Shown here: one piece after another, positions 50,146-61,361 of the stretch
Position numbering within the stretch: the stretch's first letter is position 1
Layout of the letters: each line of letters starts with the position of its first letter
Source of the DNA: Ligula intestinalis
Lineage: Eukaryota; Platyhelminthes; Cestoda; Diphyllobothriidea; Diphyllobothriidae
DNA: 64,000 nt
Direction of reading: 5' to 3'
NCBI GenBank assembly: GCA_036362985.1
Contig: JAYGXS010000007.1
Location: 22,254,321-22,318,320 of the forward strand
Notes under the pieces: model-generated
What the model was told of the DNA's origin: nothing
Databases searched by the model: none
Seen by the model: the letters and a program-made list of their open reading frames with translations, nothing else
Translations under genes and position numbers: made by a program

Positions 50146-51009
50146 TTATCAACAAACCCAACAGACTCGTATCCGTCATTACGAGTCCGTGGTTTTAAAG
50201 TAAAAACACGTACGAGATGGCTGACCTCTGTATCAGTTAAGGGAAGCAATTGGATACGATTCACTTCCAGGTACTTGCTATAGTTCTTATTACACCGAGT
50301 CGCTCCCTGTTATGTGACAATGGCACATTTCTGTGACGTTTTATGGAAAGTACGTGATGTCGGCCGAAAAGCCGCTTGAGCATTTTAATACGAGAACGCC
50401 TAACTCACAATTATGTGTGGGTCACGATCTGTGAAATTCACTTTCTGTGTACCGGCAGCATCCACTGTGTTGGTGCCTAAGGGATTGTGATCTAAGCTGC
50501 CATTGGGAGAGAAAGCCACCCTATGTTTAGTCATATTCGTGCGCCTCCTTCGACCAACGCTATTTACGAGGTTGCAGCCTTCTGTTGGTCGAAAAGATTA
50601 AGCATACATGACTACTAGTTGATACCGAGTAGTATAATAAACATGCGTGTAATTAACGCTTCGGGAATACTACCTCGGATCGGTGATGCTAAAGGACATA
50701 AGACAGTGGACGGAATCAAGCAAAAGAAGCAGAGCGTGAAAGGAAACGTCGTCCTGAAGGTCCACAGACCGCTGAAGACAGGCTGCATGCTACTGTGAGA
50801 GGGCAGACGCGGGAGGAAATGACAGTAAAGTGTGGAGAAGACGGTAGATGGACAGAGCCGTTCTGTCACCCGAGTGCTTTCTGTGGCACTAAGCGAGTCA
50901 GAAGCAGGCACCAAAATGTGCTGAACTTGTGGTGAAAAAGTTTTCACTGTTAAAATCTGACTATATCGTAGATTTGAAAGTTGAGTGTCGTCCGTTACCA
51001 ATGTCGTTA

Positions 51010-51240
51010 ATTGGCACGGTTCTCTGGCCGGCAATACTATCTGCCTATACTACCAGTTTTTGGGGCTGTCAGGGCTTCTATCGAGGCCCAAGGCAGTGCG
51101 GGTCAGGTGAACGTTCATCAACGACTATCAATATCCCTGACATAGACTGGCGAGACAGCGAGCTGAATGGTTAGGGCGTTTGATTATGATCAAAAAGGTT
51201 GTGAGTTCGAGGCACAGGTCGGTTGGTGACAGCGGTGATT
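51010..51240 (+). repeat. composite SINE copy, upstream block plus tRNA head
   Basis: GGCCGGCAATACTATCTGCC, CTTCTATCGAGGCCC and GGTGAACGTTCATCAACGAC precede GACAGCGAGCTGAATGGTTA and GGTTGTGAGTTCGAGGC. The order is the same as in the 28205-28605 insertion. Confidence 0.7.
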
Positions 51241-51259
51241 TCCCTCGGCATCGCACCTG

Positions 51260-51730
51260 TTTGACAGCTTTATCTCGCTTGGCTCCGATCGGCGCCCGCC
51301 CCAGCACCAAGGCAATATTAAGTCTTATTCACTTCGACATTGTTGGTCTCCTGCCCGTCCAATGGCTGTTCCGCTGTATTCATCGATTCACTCCGTGATC
51401 AAAAGCTCTCCCTATACGCGATCTTGCTGCTTCAACAGTGGCCAAGGTCTTCCTCAGTTTATAGGTTGTGATCGTTGGTGCTCCCTCTACCATCAGGACT
51501 GATCGTGCTGCCTAGTTTGAGTTTTATCTGTTCCACTCTCTTCTCTCCTGTACCCCGCATCTGTACTACAGGCTATCACCTGACTGCCAACGTAATGCTC
51601 GAGTGTTTTCGTCGCCAACTGAAGACCTCGTTACGCACCATAGCTCATCCAGAGGACTGGATGGATCATGTCCCTGCTGGCCGTGCGCTCCTCTTTCATT
51701 TCGCGCCACTCAATAGGTGTTCGTAGCTAC
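51260..51730 (+). pseudogene. Ty3/Gypsy integrase remnant
   Basis: In broken plus-strand frames: HFDIVGLLPVQW then CIHRFT (first catalytic Asp region), GAPSTIRTDRAA near 51480 (second Asp region, normally TDRGAQF), and YHLTANVMLECFRRQLKTSL (51565-51625), where the Glu of the usual ANGMVERFHR is kept. Frameshifts and stops throughout. No LTR adjoins. Confidence 0.75.
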
Positions 51731-52429
51731 TCTCCGATTTCCCGATAAGATGAGCTAGCTAAGTCCACTAGTCCTACCCATTCGAACCTTTATCCCTACT
51801 ATTATCTCCTCCGCAATGTCTGCTGCCATTAACTCTAACTCCTTTCTAATTGAACTCCAACATGCCAAATGCCTTCCGCATACATCGTACACAGGAGGCG
51901 CTACGCTAAATTCCCGGATCGTTTAGTCACTTACCTTGTTCATGCACGTTTATTGCATTCGGTGTCGCTACACACCACCATCATGAGGCGTCCTCAAGAT
52001 GGCAAGTCGCGCTCTCAGTGACGCACGCATGCGTTCTTTCGTGGCCCCTTGTCATGCGTGAGCTCAGGACCCGGCCGGCAGCTGCCCTTGCGTCCTCGCA
52101 TGTCGTCCGCTCTTGAAAGTCACGCTAAACGTGTTCCTTTGTACGAGGGCGCTATTGCGTGTTCTCCCTGTGTTTTCGTAGTCTCAGGACGGCCTTAGTG
52201 ATGACTTGCGTGCTGAGCCGTCTTAAAAGTCCCCAAAAATGCGGCCAACAGTTGGATGCCTTCCTTCATAATACGGAATAAGCTTAGTGCTTATGGTTAC
52301 AGTAAATCGTCCATCCTTGACCGCAACATATAGGTGAGCTCCAACGTTCCGAACACGGAAATTTAACATTCCGTCAGCCTTTTTATAATGATGACGGATA
52401 AAGAGCAGTCAACGAATTGCGTCCGTCAA

Positions 52430-52790
52430 AGTACCGGATTTCTGACCACGAAGTGTGGCGTTATGGATGGCAAGTTGTGAGGCTGAATTTAAGGCAGGCA
52501 AAATCACTGACCAGGAAACAAACTTCAACCACCTGCAGCGTAGTCTACCTGACGAGTATGCTAAGGAACTGTATGACCTCCTTCTCCATCGTTCCCAAGG
52601 GCAGCCTTATGATGAGTTACAAGCGGCTCTTGTAAAGTGCATAGCTATGCCGGAGGAGCGCCGTCTACGACAACTCTTTACCGGCGAAGAACTAGGTGAC
52701 CGGGGACCGTCTCAACCGGAACTCGGTAACGTGAAACCGTCTCAACCCCAAGACTATAATACGAGTAGGAATAATATATTCTCAAATTTG
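52430..52790 (+). pseudogene. Ty3/Gypsy gag fragment
   Basis: An open frame (52455-52850) encodes MASCEAEFKAGKITDQETNF, HLQRSLPDEYAKELYDLLLH, DELQAALVKCIAMPEERRLR and QLFTGEELGDR. This is the capsid region of Gypsy Gag proteins. A mariner MITE is inserted about 30 bp after its end. Confidence 0.75.
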
Positions 52791-52821
52791 AAAAAGTCAG
52801 AATTCCGAGATAAGATTTATA

Positions 52822-53191
52822 CAGGGTGTCCACAACGTCTGGTTACATAGGAATGATAATATTTTCTTTATTTATGTTATTTTTTGGGACGGCAGAGTCC
52901 CATGATTAGTTAACAACGCTTAGGCTCTCAGCACAGCTGCAACGCAGCGTGGCTTGATGGAAAATCGATAATTATTGACGCGTTGTCAAGGCACGGCGTG
53001 GGACTTTGAGCTTGACAATGCGTCAATAATTATCAATTTTCCGTCAAGCCACGACGTGAGACTTTGCGCTGCAGCTGCGCTGAGAGCCTACGCATGGTTG
53101 ACTAATCATGGGAGTCTGCCGTCCCAACAAAGATAACATTAATAAATAAAATATTAACATTCCGATGTACCCAGACTTTTTGGACACCCTG
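52822..53191. mobile_element. mariner MITE with TIRs and long internal hairpin
   Basis: Ends CAGGGTGTCCACAACGTCTG and CAGACTTTTTGGACACCCTG (complement of the first, with changes) are flanked by TA (52820-52821, 53192-53193). They match the 407-1990 transposon. The interior is self-complementary: GACTTTGAGCTTGACAATGC and neighbouring TCAATAATTATC blocks pair across the centre. No coding sequence remains. Confidence 0.93.
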
Positions 53192-53232
53192 TAGATCATG
53201 TTTGACTCACCGGTTTGCTGACTTTTCAGACA

Positions 53233-53516
53233 ACTGAGCCGGCTGTCCTTTGTCGAAGCGTATGCAGACTTTATCGGTCAGCAAATGTAAAGTTGTGGCT
53301 GTAAGTGTTGGCTCTGGGCTGATCGATTTTTCTCCGTTCGCTGCCTCTACTGTGGAGACGAAACAGAACACCAACTGCCCTCCAGTTATGCCAAAATCCA
53401 CACGGAAGTCAACGCAACGAACGGAGAAAAATCGATCAGCCCAAGGCTAACACTTAGAGCCGCACCTTTAAATTTGCTGATCGATAAAGTCTGCATACGC
53501 TTCGACAAAGGACAGC
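53233..53516. repeat. long palindrome (foldback)
   Basis: Left arm 53238-53352 (GGCTGTCCTTTGTCGAAGCG to TTTTTCTCCGTTCG) recurs inverted at 53404-53516 (CGAACGGAGAAAAATCGATC to CGCTTCGACAAAGGACAGCC). The arms are about 113 bp with few changes and the spacer is about 50 bp. Confidence 0.88.
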
Positions 53517-53519
53517 CAG

Positions 53520-55000
53520 CCCAGCTGTTCAAAATTCAGAAAACCAACAAGTTTATTTCGGGGAGCAAAACATGAATTATAATAATTGAAAATAAGTATG
53601 TAAGAGTAAATGCAGGAACGGAGGAAAAATAACTAAAAGCATATCCGCTGGAAAAATGTCAGAAAATTTGACGGAGGGTACAAAAAGATACAACTCTGGG
53701 ATTTTAGGAAGGGGGAAGGGAGATAAGGTTTATCGACTCCGACTTCTCATTGGTGCCTTCACATATATAATTGCAGAAAGCACTTAAATCACTTAACTGC
53801 AAAAACCGCCCTGCTTAGTGACTTTCTCCAAACTCAACTTTGGCGCTTTTACGTACTTCTCTCCTCAGCTTGAGCCCTGTCCGCAGGGCTTCCCATCGGC
53901 GTAATTTCTATTGTCTCATCTCTAACCGGAAACAGTACTATGCATGGGGAACAATAGACAGTGAAGTGTCAGCGGCTATGGGTCGTCGGCCCCGGTATCG
54001 CTTGAGCTTAATAAAAATGGACCATCTGGCGTATATGCGTCGCGGAGGACATACAGTGGATTTCCTAGTTGATGAAAATTAAGGATATGTACATCGATTG
54101 ATTCACTGATTCCGCTCAATGTTTGAAACCTTTTGCATACGGCTTGACACAGAAAATTGACGGCGTGTCTCGAGTGTTCATATCTATGCTTATTTGCGGT
54201 CGTCATTTTCGGTGGGGTAAATCAACTTACAGACATATACCATTATTACTTAATTTTATAGCACAAAGCTTAACAGATTTGCATCATATAATTTTCTTTA
54301 AATTTAATTCGCTCTTCCTTTCCCGACAGCAACGCGTTATATCATAATTTCTGTTCTCTGAACACGTACTAAAACAGTACAACACGCCGAACCATATCCC
54401 GACCAGCCAAAAATTTTAGCGAAATTTTCAGTACGTGAAGAATTTATTGGAAGCAGTCAGCCACCTTCGCTTGAAGTTATAGTTCGGCAGAGGTCAGAAG
54501 CAACCATCAGGCGCCAGTTCATTATCAATGAACACCTACACCCGAATATAGCGGTTAACTGCTAATACGCGTTGATGGTACTGTGCTGTATTCGCCGAGT
54601 AAATATAAGCCTCGATTACGAGGACATTTGTTCAAAGGACGAGGAGGCTATTTCGACTGGCCATCTTATCGCTCTGCGCCGTGCAAACTCTACTGACTAG
54701 AATGCAATTGAAGAAAATGCAGTTTACTTATGTACATGATTGTAAACAATGCGGGGCGCGGACAATTTTTAAAAAAAAGAATCAAAGCCAAAGAAGAAGA
54801 AGAATAATGCTTTGGACAGGCAGGCAGGCCCAAATGCAGTCAGAGTACGCTAGAATTGGCAGAGGATTGTTCAAAGAAAACGCAGCCTCGTCACCTAGCA
54901 GTTCGATTGGTCAAAATCGCAGGGAGGGGGTGGGGTGGGTGGAGGGGAACATGGTCAAATCCCACCAGCACCCCGCCTCTCCGCGGTACTAATGCAGGGA
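53520..55000. other. no gene recognised
   Basis: Short open frames only. Purine-rich strings near 54760-54830. Nothing assigned. Confidence 0.4.
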
Positions 55001-55550
55001 CTTTAAAACTGTACGCAAACGCGGGTTAGGCAAATCAACCTACTTGGAAAATAAAAAGTCAATAAACACGACCGGTGAAGCTGGAAGGACTTAGGCGGGC
55101 TGGGAGCGAGAAATAGTAAAAATAACAGTTTGATGGGAGGAGGAGGAGGAGTAGGCGAAGCGTACCAATAGAGAAGAGGATAGATTGGCTGTTGGAAGGA
55201 CGATTCAAAGCTGGGGGAAAAAGCAAAGCAAGGGAGCGAAGAAGAAGAGGAAGAAAATGAAGGAAGTAAAAAGTAGAAACACGAATGGAACTGAAGGAAA
55301 GAACCAAGACAGTTCCGTTGAGGCCCAAGGAAACGGGAAGGTTGAGGAGAAGTGGCCGCGAGAAAGTTATGAAGACAGACAGACAGACTGCGCGCACAAA
55401 CAGTAAGCTTCCGATTTGGGCTAGTCAAGGATGTGCGCGAGAACAACGAAGTGTGCGTGTGGGAGAGAGACTGTGTGCGCGCGCGCCACGCCGGAGACGT
55501 CACGTGGGGGCGGGAGTTGGCGGCGGAGAGCAGGCAACGCTGACTACTGC
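55000..55550. other. GC/purine-rich segment 3' of the UBA-like exon
   Basis: Plus strand purine-rich (GGAGGAGGAGGAGTAGGC, GAAGAAGAGGAAGAAAATGA). From 55440 it is very GC-rich, with GACGTCACGTGGGGGCGGGA at about 55495, containing CACGTG and a GC box. Open frames on both strands translate to low-complexity Ser/Pro or Arg runs and are probably chance. Confidence 0.4.
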
Positions 55551-55904
55551 TCATTGGTCGGAGGGAGGAGTCAGGAGGTGGCCGACGGCAGTCTCGAGGA
55601 CCCAGTCGGCGCGCTGCAGAGCCAGCCAACAGGTCTCCAGATCAGTGCAAATCTCCAGGCGCAGAAGGCTGCGCAGCAGGAGAAGACGCACAGCAGCGGA
55701 GATGCGCCAAGCGCGCACTTCCGGTGCTGCAGAGCACGTATCGGCCTGGGGCGGCGGGTTGAAGAGGTGTACAGCCAGACTGGTGGGGCAGACGGAGGCG
55801 TACATGACACAGCTGAGTGCCTCCATTGCATCGGTCTGGCAGAACTTGACAGGAGCACTTGCGGAGGAAACTCTGCTGGAGAACCGGGCAACCACCTCAT
55901 TAAC
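55551..55904 (-). CDS. 3'-terminal exon of a minus-strand gene, UBA-like C-terminus
   Basis: A pyrimidine tract and TTATAG acceptor (55905-55920 on the minus strand) open into VNEVVARFSSRVSSASAPVK, FCQTDAMEALSCVMYASVCP, NPPPQADTCSAAPEVRAWRI and SLLRLEICTDLETCWLALQR, ADWVLETAVGHLLTPPSDQ, then TGA. The end looks like a UBA domain (three short helices, Leu-x5-Ala-Leu-x3-x-Trp-x-Leu-Glu-x-Ala-Val-x-x-Leu-Leu). Such UBA domains end ACK/TNK2-family tyrosine kinases, but I cannot prove that family. GC-rich codon use differs from flanking DNA. The plus strand is also open here (55285-55953), but without a recognisable protein or splice logic. It may be the last exon of the gene at 62250-62564. Confidence 0.55.
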   Translation of the reverse strand, partial: VNEVVARFSSRVSSASAPVKFCQTDAMEALSCVMYASVCPTSLAVHLFNPPPQADTCSAAPEVRAWRISAAVRLLLLRSLLRLEICTDLETCWLALQRADWVLETAVGHLLTPPSDQ

Positions 55905-55999
55905 CTATAAGGAAAGAGGAGCGGATTTAGTGGATATTCGGCACTCCGAATAATTATACTACTTGAAACATTCAAGTAGATGTTTGTGTTTAGGTTTTG

Positions 56000-58900
56000 C
56001 TGATAAGCAGAAAACTACGGAAGAGAGCAGACGAACGGCTACTAGAGGAAGGGACAACCACCTTGCGGACAGATCAACAATGTTCCAGCCTCCTGGAAAC
56101 TGGAATAGACAAATAACAGCACTCTCGTGTGAGTAAATACTCCCGCTATCAGGGGACATGACACTAGCGAGGGAGAGAGATACGCTTGACATTAAAAATA
56201 AAATTCCAACATTCTCCTGAAAAGGTCTTCCATCTATCGTTAATAAAATAAGGCACGCGAAGCATATAACACAGGCAGATGACAAACGATGCATAAACGC
56301 CAAAGACTTTCACTTTTGACATTATGAAGCATCATCTCCTCGAAAGATCCAAAAATGCAGGCCAGATTGGAATTCCTTCAAAAAACGTACGTCGATGGTG
56401 TTTGAATAAACACAGAGGGCTAAAAATCAGTGCATTATAGGCTGACGAGGCCAGGCGAGGCATAGATACTCCAGATATCAGCGGATATGACGCTCGAACG
56501 TTAGTAAAATAGTAGTGACACTACTTTCTAGCCAACGGAGCGCACGTAAAAGCTCCGGTGTGCAGTTTCCATTTATTTGAGTAATAGACACTGCCCTTGT
56601 AAACCAAATTGTTGACATGGTGGTGCGTCGTATAGGTTTGTACACATAGGCTTTAAAAATGTCACTTTTAAGATAATACTCACAAACGGTGAGTAGCATT
56701 GTTTATACAGATAACTCTTGTCTACAAGATGAACACGGGTACGGCTAAGTATTGTACGTGGTCACCTCCTGACTGTCCTCAGGTCACGCAAATTCGCAGG
56801 GGGCGCTTTTTGATTATGGTGGTAGTAGTAGCAGTAGTAGAAGTAGCAGTAGTAGTAGTAGCAATATCAGCCATCTTAGTACTATAAGAACATATGGTAG
56901 AAATAGAAGTAGTAGCAATATTATTACTGGTAGTATTAATAATAATGAGGTGACGGTCTGATTTCGGGCTCACAACGCTCATGGATTTCTTTACTACTGT
57001 GTACCAATAGGGAGTTCAGAGACATTTGCCTATAAACTTGACTTGACGCGTACTTTGCATAACTGTCTACTTACTTCGTAGGAATATGATTTTCTTGCCA
57101 CAGAGATACGACACAGTCCATCTACATTGCGCTCCCCACACGGAAATTTTTAGCGTTGCATGGTAGATTTCACTTTTATTATACTAGTTTAGTTTAGTTA
57201 ATTTGATGTTATTTTTGTTGAGGTTTCACAATTCCCATCAGAAAATTCACAAGAGCAGTTGGCGACCATACGTATCTTTCGATAAACTTTCATCGGGCCG
57301 TTACAGTTACGGGGTCAAAGGTGTGTGTTCGACCATCGATTTCTATGAAGTCCACGAACCGAACCAACAAGTTGGTACAGAAGGTGATGGTCTCAGGGGT
57401 TAGTTTTAAAATGAAAGAGGACGTACGCTTCACCTTCTCTCTTGAGTCTCGAAGAGACTCGAAGAGCCAATACACCGCCTAACTTAGTCTTAAGTGACAG
57501 TCGCCTTTTGCGCTGGCACTGATGTACTGTCTACCCTCACTCACCTATAGTAGGTGTGAAGACAGGCCTAAGGAGGCCGAGACTGATACGGCTACTACTG
57601 TGTCTATAACACCTGGCTACTTTGTAGCCAAGTCTCAGAATCAGTACTATCTCTGACGCTAAAATTTGTCAGAAGTGCCGCTGGTTGGAGTAAGTTCTAG
57701 GGCACATGCCCCCTTGTCACAGCATGGAGTGTAACTCTGGGTTTTAACTATTTCGTGTAAGCATATGCATTGACCCTGAGCAGAAAAGCGTTTGGCTTAG
57801 TTTCCGCCCTCTCAACACTATCCATCAGGCTGTGTCATCTTAAATACTAAGATACTGCTGCTAAAGGTACGTGCGTATACTACGAGTGCTGGTTTCGATT
57901 ACTCCTGTTTTGTAAGGCCAATAGATTGTTTACTATAAGTATTTCTTGTGTGTGTTTTTTTAAGAAGTCGCACCCAATATGAACTCGCAATCTGTGTGAG
58001 GAGGAAAAAGTGATTAGCATTTGGATAATAATTGGGCGTTTGTAAAGTAATGTAATATTCCTACCACGCACTTAAGTCATGCAGTTTGCCGTCTATAGTC
58101 CAACTACATACCTACTACAGTATCCATCTATAGCTTGGACTTTTTCGGAACCTCTGCTCATATCCCGTTGATCCCAGCACGTTGTACGAATGGGGGTATT
58201 CCGAGTAGAAACCCAACTTCAGTAAATGTCAAACCAGAATCCTGGAAACCAAGGCTAATACTGCTACCGATATTTCTAATACTATTAACTAGGGGTACAG
58301 CTTATCGGTAGCATTTCTCGTACTATTTTTGGCTGCATTTTTTGATAATAACGATTATTACTATTGCTGGCTGTATTATTAGTCAGAAAGTGTCACTGAT
58401 TAAAGTCAGCACTGGGCTCACAACTCAACAAGAAGTGTAGTTTACTGCCATTTTTCGGAGGTCAAATCATTTTCTTTCCAAATAGGTGCGCTACAAGCAC
58501 GGTAGTAGAGGACAGCAGTGTTGCTGTGACTGCAATAGGCTAGATGCATAGACTAGGGATTGAGGACTAGACTACACTACCACAGCTGAGCAAATCTAAA
58601 CTAAGAGACCCAACTGCCTATTTGAAGAGAAACAAAAGTATCTAAACACAGTAATGAAAGTATAGCCAGCTAGAATTTAAGGTGAGCTAGATTTGAATTT
58701 GGTGTAACTAATAAAGCAATTTAACTGCTGCTGTCACATTTTACAAAGTTTGGACCAGGATACTGCTGCTAGAGGTAATATGCCACTGCCAAGAGTGTTA
58801 ATTCTAGTAATCATAGTTGGGTAGGAATATATTCTTAACATTGTATCGATAGTTGAGATGACAGTCTAAATCAGTGCAGCAGGAATAGGGAAATAATAAG

Positions 58901-59200
58901 TGATGCTGGTAGTAATAGTGGTAGTGGTAATTCCTATAACAGCATTTAAAGTTCAGTAGTAAGACATGTATCCTATTTTATCAATTTAGTATAACAGGTG
59001 GAGGTATGAGCTTACCGCGATACAAGTACGGTACTAGAGGACTAAAGAGTTGCTGAGGTTGCAATAGACTTATTTTTTTAAGAATGACGCTTATTAAAGT
59101 TGCCACTGGGCTCAAATCCGAACAGTCGCAACAATAAGTGTAGTTGTTGTTGTACTAGCTTACTCCCTTAACCTAGTTTGCCAGCAATACATGTTATAAA
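56000..59200. other. intronic or intergenic segment, low-complexity repeats
   Basis: It contains degenerate (GTA/AGT)n at 56815-56950 and scattered similar runs at 58300-58960. Near 57265-57310 (minus) a CCGATGA...TTTATCGAAAG string resembles the weak hammerhead class at 43765 and 47695. An inverted repeat GAGTCTCGAAGAGACTC lies at 57443-57459. No coding exon was recognised. Confidence 0.4.
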
Positions 59201-59265
59201 ATTTTTAAGAAAGATGAAGGGATAGAGATGAAGGAATAAAGAATAAAGAGAAAGGTATAGAATGT

Positions 59266-60010
59266 TTAAGAAAGATGAAAGAATTCGGTGACTTTGTCTG
59301 GGCGAAGCCATAGGTCCTCAGGCGTGAGGTCCGTAGGGTTGGCTGGGCAGTCGAAGAGGTGGCATGTTGTGTGGAAATGCAGGAGGCAGTCAGGACAGTT
59401 GTCTGTGACGTTGTCAAAGCATGAGGTGAGACGGCTTTTGAATGAATTCAGCAGCGCGGAGAAGCCGGAACGCAGCTGGGATAGTCTGGTTCTAGCGTTT
59501 CTGGACAGGTTGGCGCTAAGTTCTCTGGCCATGACGTCGGAGACCGGCGGAGGAGCATTGAGGACTCTGTTGGGTTTATAGCTGCTGATGGCTTGCTCGA
59601 CAGTTTCGGTGTGGATACGCTTAACGAGGTCCGCTCTCGGTAGATTAGTGGGGTACACCGAAGCATGTGGGCCGTACGCGTCTATGGTAGATTGCTTCAT
59701 GCATCTAGCAGGTGGGGGGCGCGTTAAAAAGCGATTGCCCGGATGTTCTGGGTTATGAGACTGCGCAATGTAGATTTTTGCCTGCATGATGGAGTGAACC
59801 TTCAGAGGCAAGACTTGGGTTTCCTGATACAGGTGATCTACATTGGTCATATTAACACAGCCCGTGGCGATGCGGAGAGCAGCGTTCTCAACGCCTTGGA
59901 CTTTCGCCCAGCTGGTATCACTTAACAGTGGGGCAAAAATGGCTGATGCATGCTCAGTCGTTGCCTTGCCTGTTGCCCGGTATGTCGTGACTAACGTCTC
60001 AGTGTCCTAG
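59266..60010 (-). pseudogene. R1/Jockey-like LINE C-terminal fragment, diverged
   Basis: Minus strand: LSDTSWAKVQGVENAALRIA and TGCVNMTNVDHLYQETQVLP, then LSANLSRNARTRLSQLRSGF and NCPDCLLHFHTTCHLFDCPA with LTPEDLWLRPDKV. It shares the Cys/His motif and layout with 42393-43538 but is shorter between blocks. Uninterrupted from 59850 to 59266. Confidence 0.8.
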
Positions 60011-60289
60011 CCCCATTAAGAACCTACAATAAGTGTAGTAATACTGGTGCTAGCAATGACACTGCTATTTTTTGGAGGTCAGACCATTTTCTTTCTAAAA
60101 AGGTGCGCTACAAGCACGGGGTCAAAGGTACTCACGTGGTCAATAACGTTCGTCATTAACTGTAAATTAGTCATATGAGTAGGGGGGTCGTTAATAGGCG
60201 GATGGATACACGACAGTGGGAGGAGGAGGCAAGGGGGAAAGCGCGGTTTTAGCTTGCTATAATGAGTCATAAACCAAATTGTTATCAAT

Positions 60290-60415
60290 ATTAGTAATAG
60301 AATTAACAGTAACAGTGATCGCATAGGTAGCAACAGTAGTATTATAAGTAGCGACTGTAGTACGAGAAGAATAGTAATATCAGTAGATGTGCAAGAAGCA
60401 GCAGCAGCAGCAGTA
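60290..60415. repeat. degenerate AGT/AAC trinucleotide stretch
   Basis: Runs of AGTAAT, AACAGTAACAGT and a (GCA)5 tract at 60393-60411. No coding meaning seen. Confidence 0.6.
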
Positions 60416-60504
60416 CCAGAAGAATTAAATGATACAATATTTATAGGATTGACTTCTGATGAAAATGTTTCAGATATGTCGACATACCACCGAATGGCAA
60501 ATTT

Positions 60505-61085
60505 TGTAATTGCTATTGGGCTGCTGTGAAGGGCAAAAAGTTAAACACCTGGACGTTTTCGCCAACGTTCGACTGTCGTTGTGGTCAAGCCAATTATTTT
60601 GGCGAAAACAGCAAACGGGTTGCCACGAGACTGCACAAACGTGGACTCGCCAGGACACGGCTTCGATTTCGAACAAAAAAGAATACCAGTCCATTCGGAC
60701 GACCGAGTCTCACGCCTACTACAAGAAGCATGGCACTCGCACGCGGGCGCTATTAATAGGCATACCGAACTCCCAGATTCCTATCTCGCGTTGAGCGAGC
60801 TATGGCAGAGCTCAGAGTCACTCGCGGCGGAGCGAACATGGGGAACTCAAGGTCAACCCCGTAAGAGTTGACTTAATCACGCAGTGAGCTGTATGTCTTC
60901 ATCCCTTGACAATAGCCTCGCGTGAGAGTCGGAAACCTCGAGCAAATAAAATACTGTCCCAGACAACGTTCTTCCTTCTTCTATATATATACCTTAATAG
61001 CTACTATATTCATTTTAGTAGGCGTAGTTATTCTGATTAACTTACAGGGTTCCCTTAACGCTGTGCCTATTTATTTCAACAGTGC
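60505..61085 (+). mobile_element. Penelope-like 3' fragment with terminal region
   Basis: The plus strand at 60581-60850 encodes FDFEQKRIPVHSDDRVSRLL, QEAWHSHAGAINRHTELPDS and YLALSELWQSSES, the post-GIY-YIG tail of Penelope-like proteins. The terminal region (60900-61085) matches 10225-10420 inverted. A decayed hammerhead string (TTGACAATAGCCTCGCGTGA, then GAGTCGGAAACC) lies at 60905-60945. Confidence 0.7.
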
Positions 61086-61154
61086 TACTTCCATTTGCGA
61101 CGGGTGAACATGAGGGAACTTGTGCCAGTATGACCCAGTCTGAATCGGCATAAC

Positions 61155-61240
61155 AAAGAGCCCGTGGCTTGGTGTTTAGAGTGTACGAATTCTGATCAAA
61201 TGATCGCAGGTTAAACTCTCGCGTCTGTTTGTCTGTTACC
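61155..61240 (+). repeat. SINE head fragment
   Basis: GAGCCCGTGGCTTGGTGTTT, then AATTCTGATCAAATGATCGC AGGTTAAACTC. Diverged A and B boxes in the usual order. Confidence 0.5.
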
Positions 61241-61361
61241 ATTCCATGGACATCCTGCCGAACTGAAATCTAGGAAGCGGATTGCGTGCATGTTAACTAA
61301 TGACTGCAATCAGAAAAGGCTTAAGTACAAAAAGTTCAGTCATTGAGCATATAAGGTAGTA

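Noticed and set aside
55003..55629. 208-codon minus-strand frame rich in Ser, Pro, Leu
   Set aside because: It is the translation of a pyrimidine-rich strand. It overlaps the stop and 3' side of the better supported UBA-like exon.
55285..55953. Plus-strand frames of 159 and 222 codons
   Set aside because: Arg/Gly-rich, no recognisable protein, and antisense to an exon with a good acceptor and UBA-like end.
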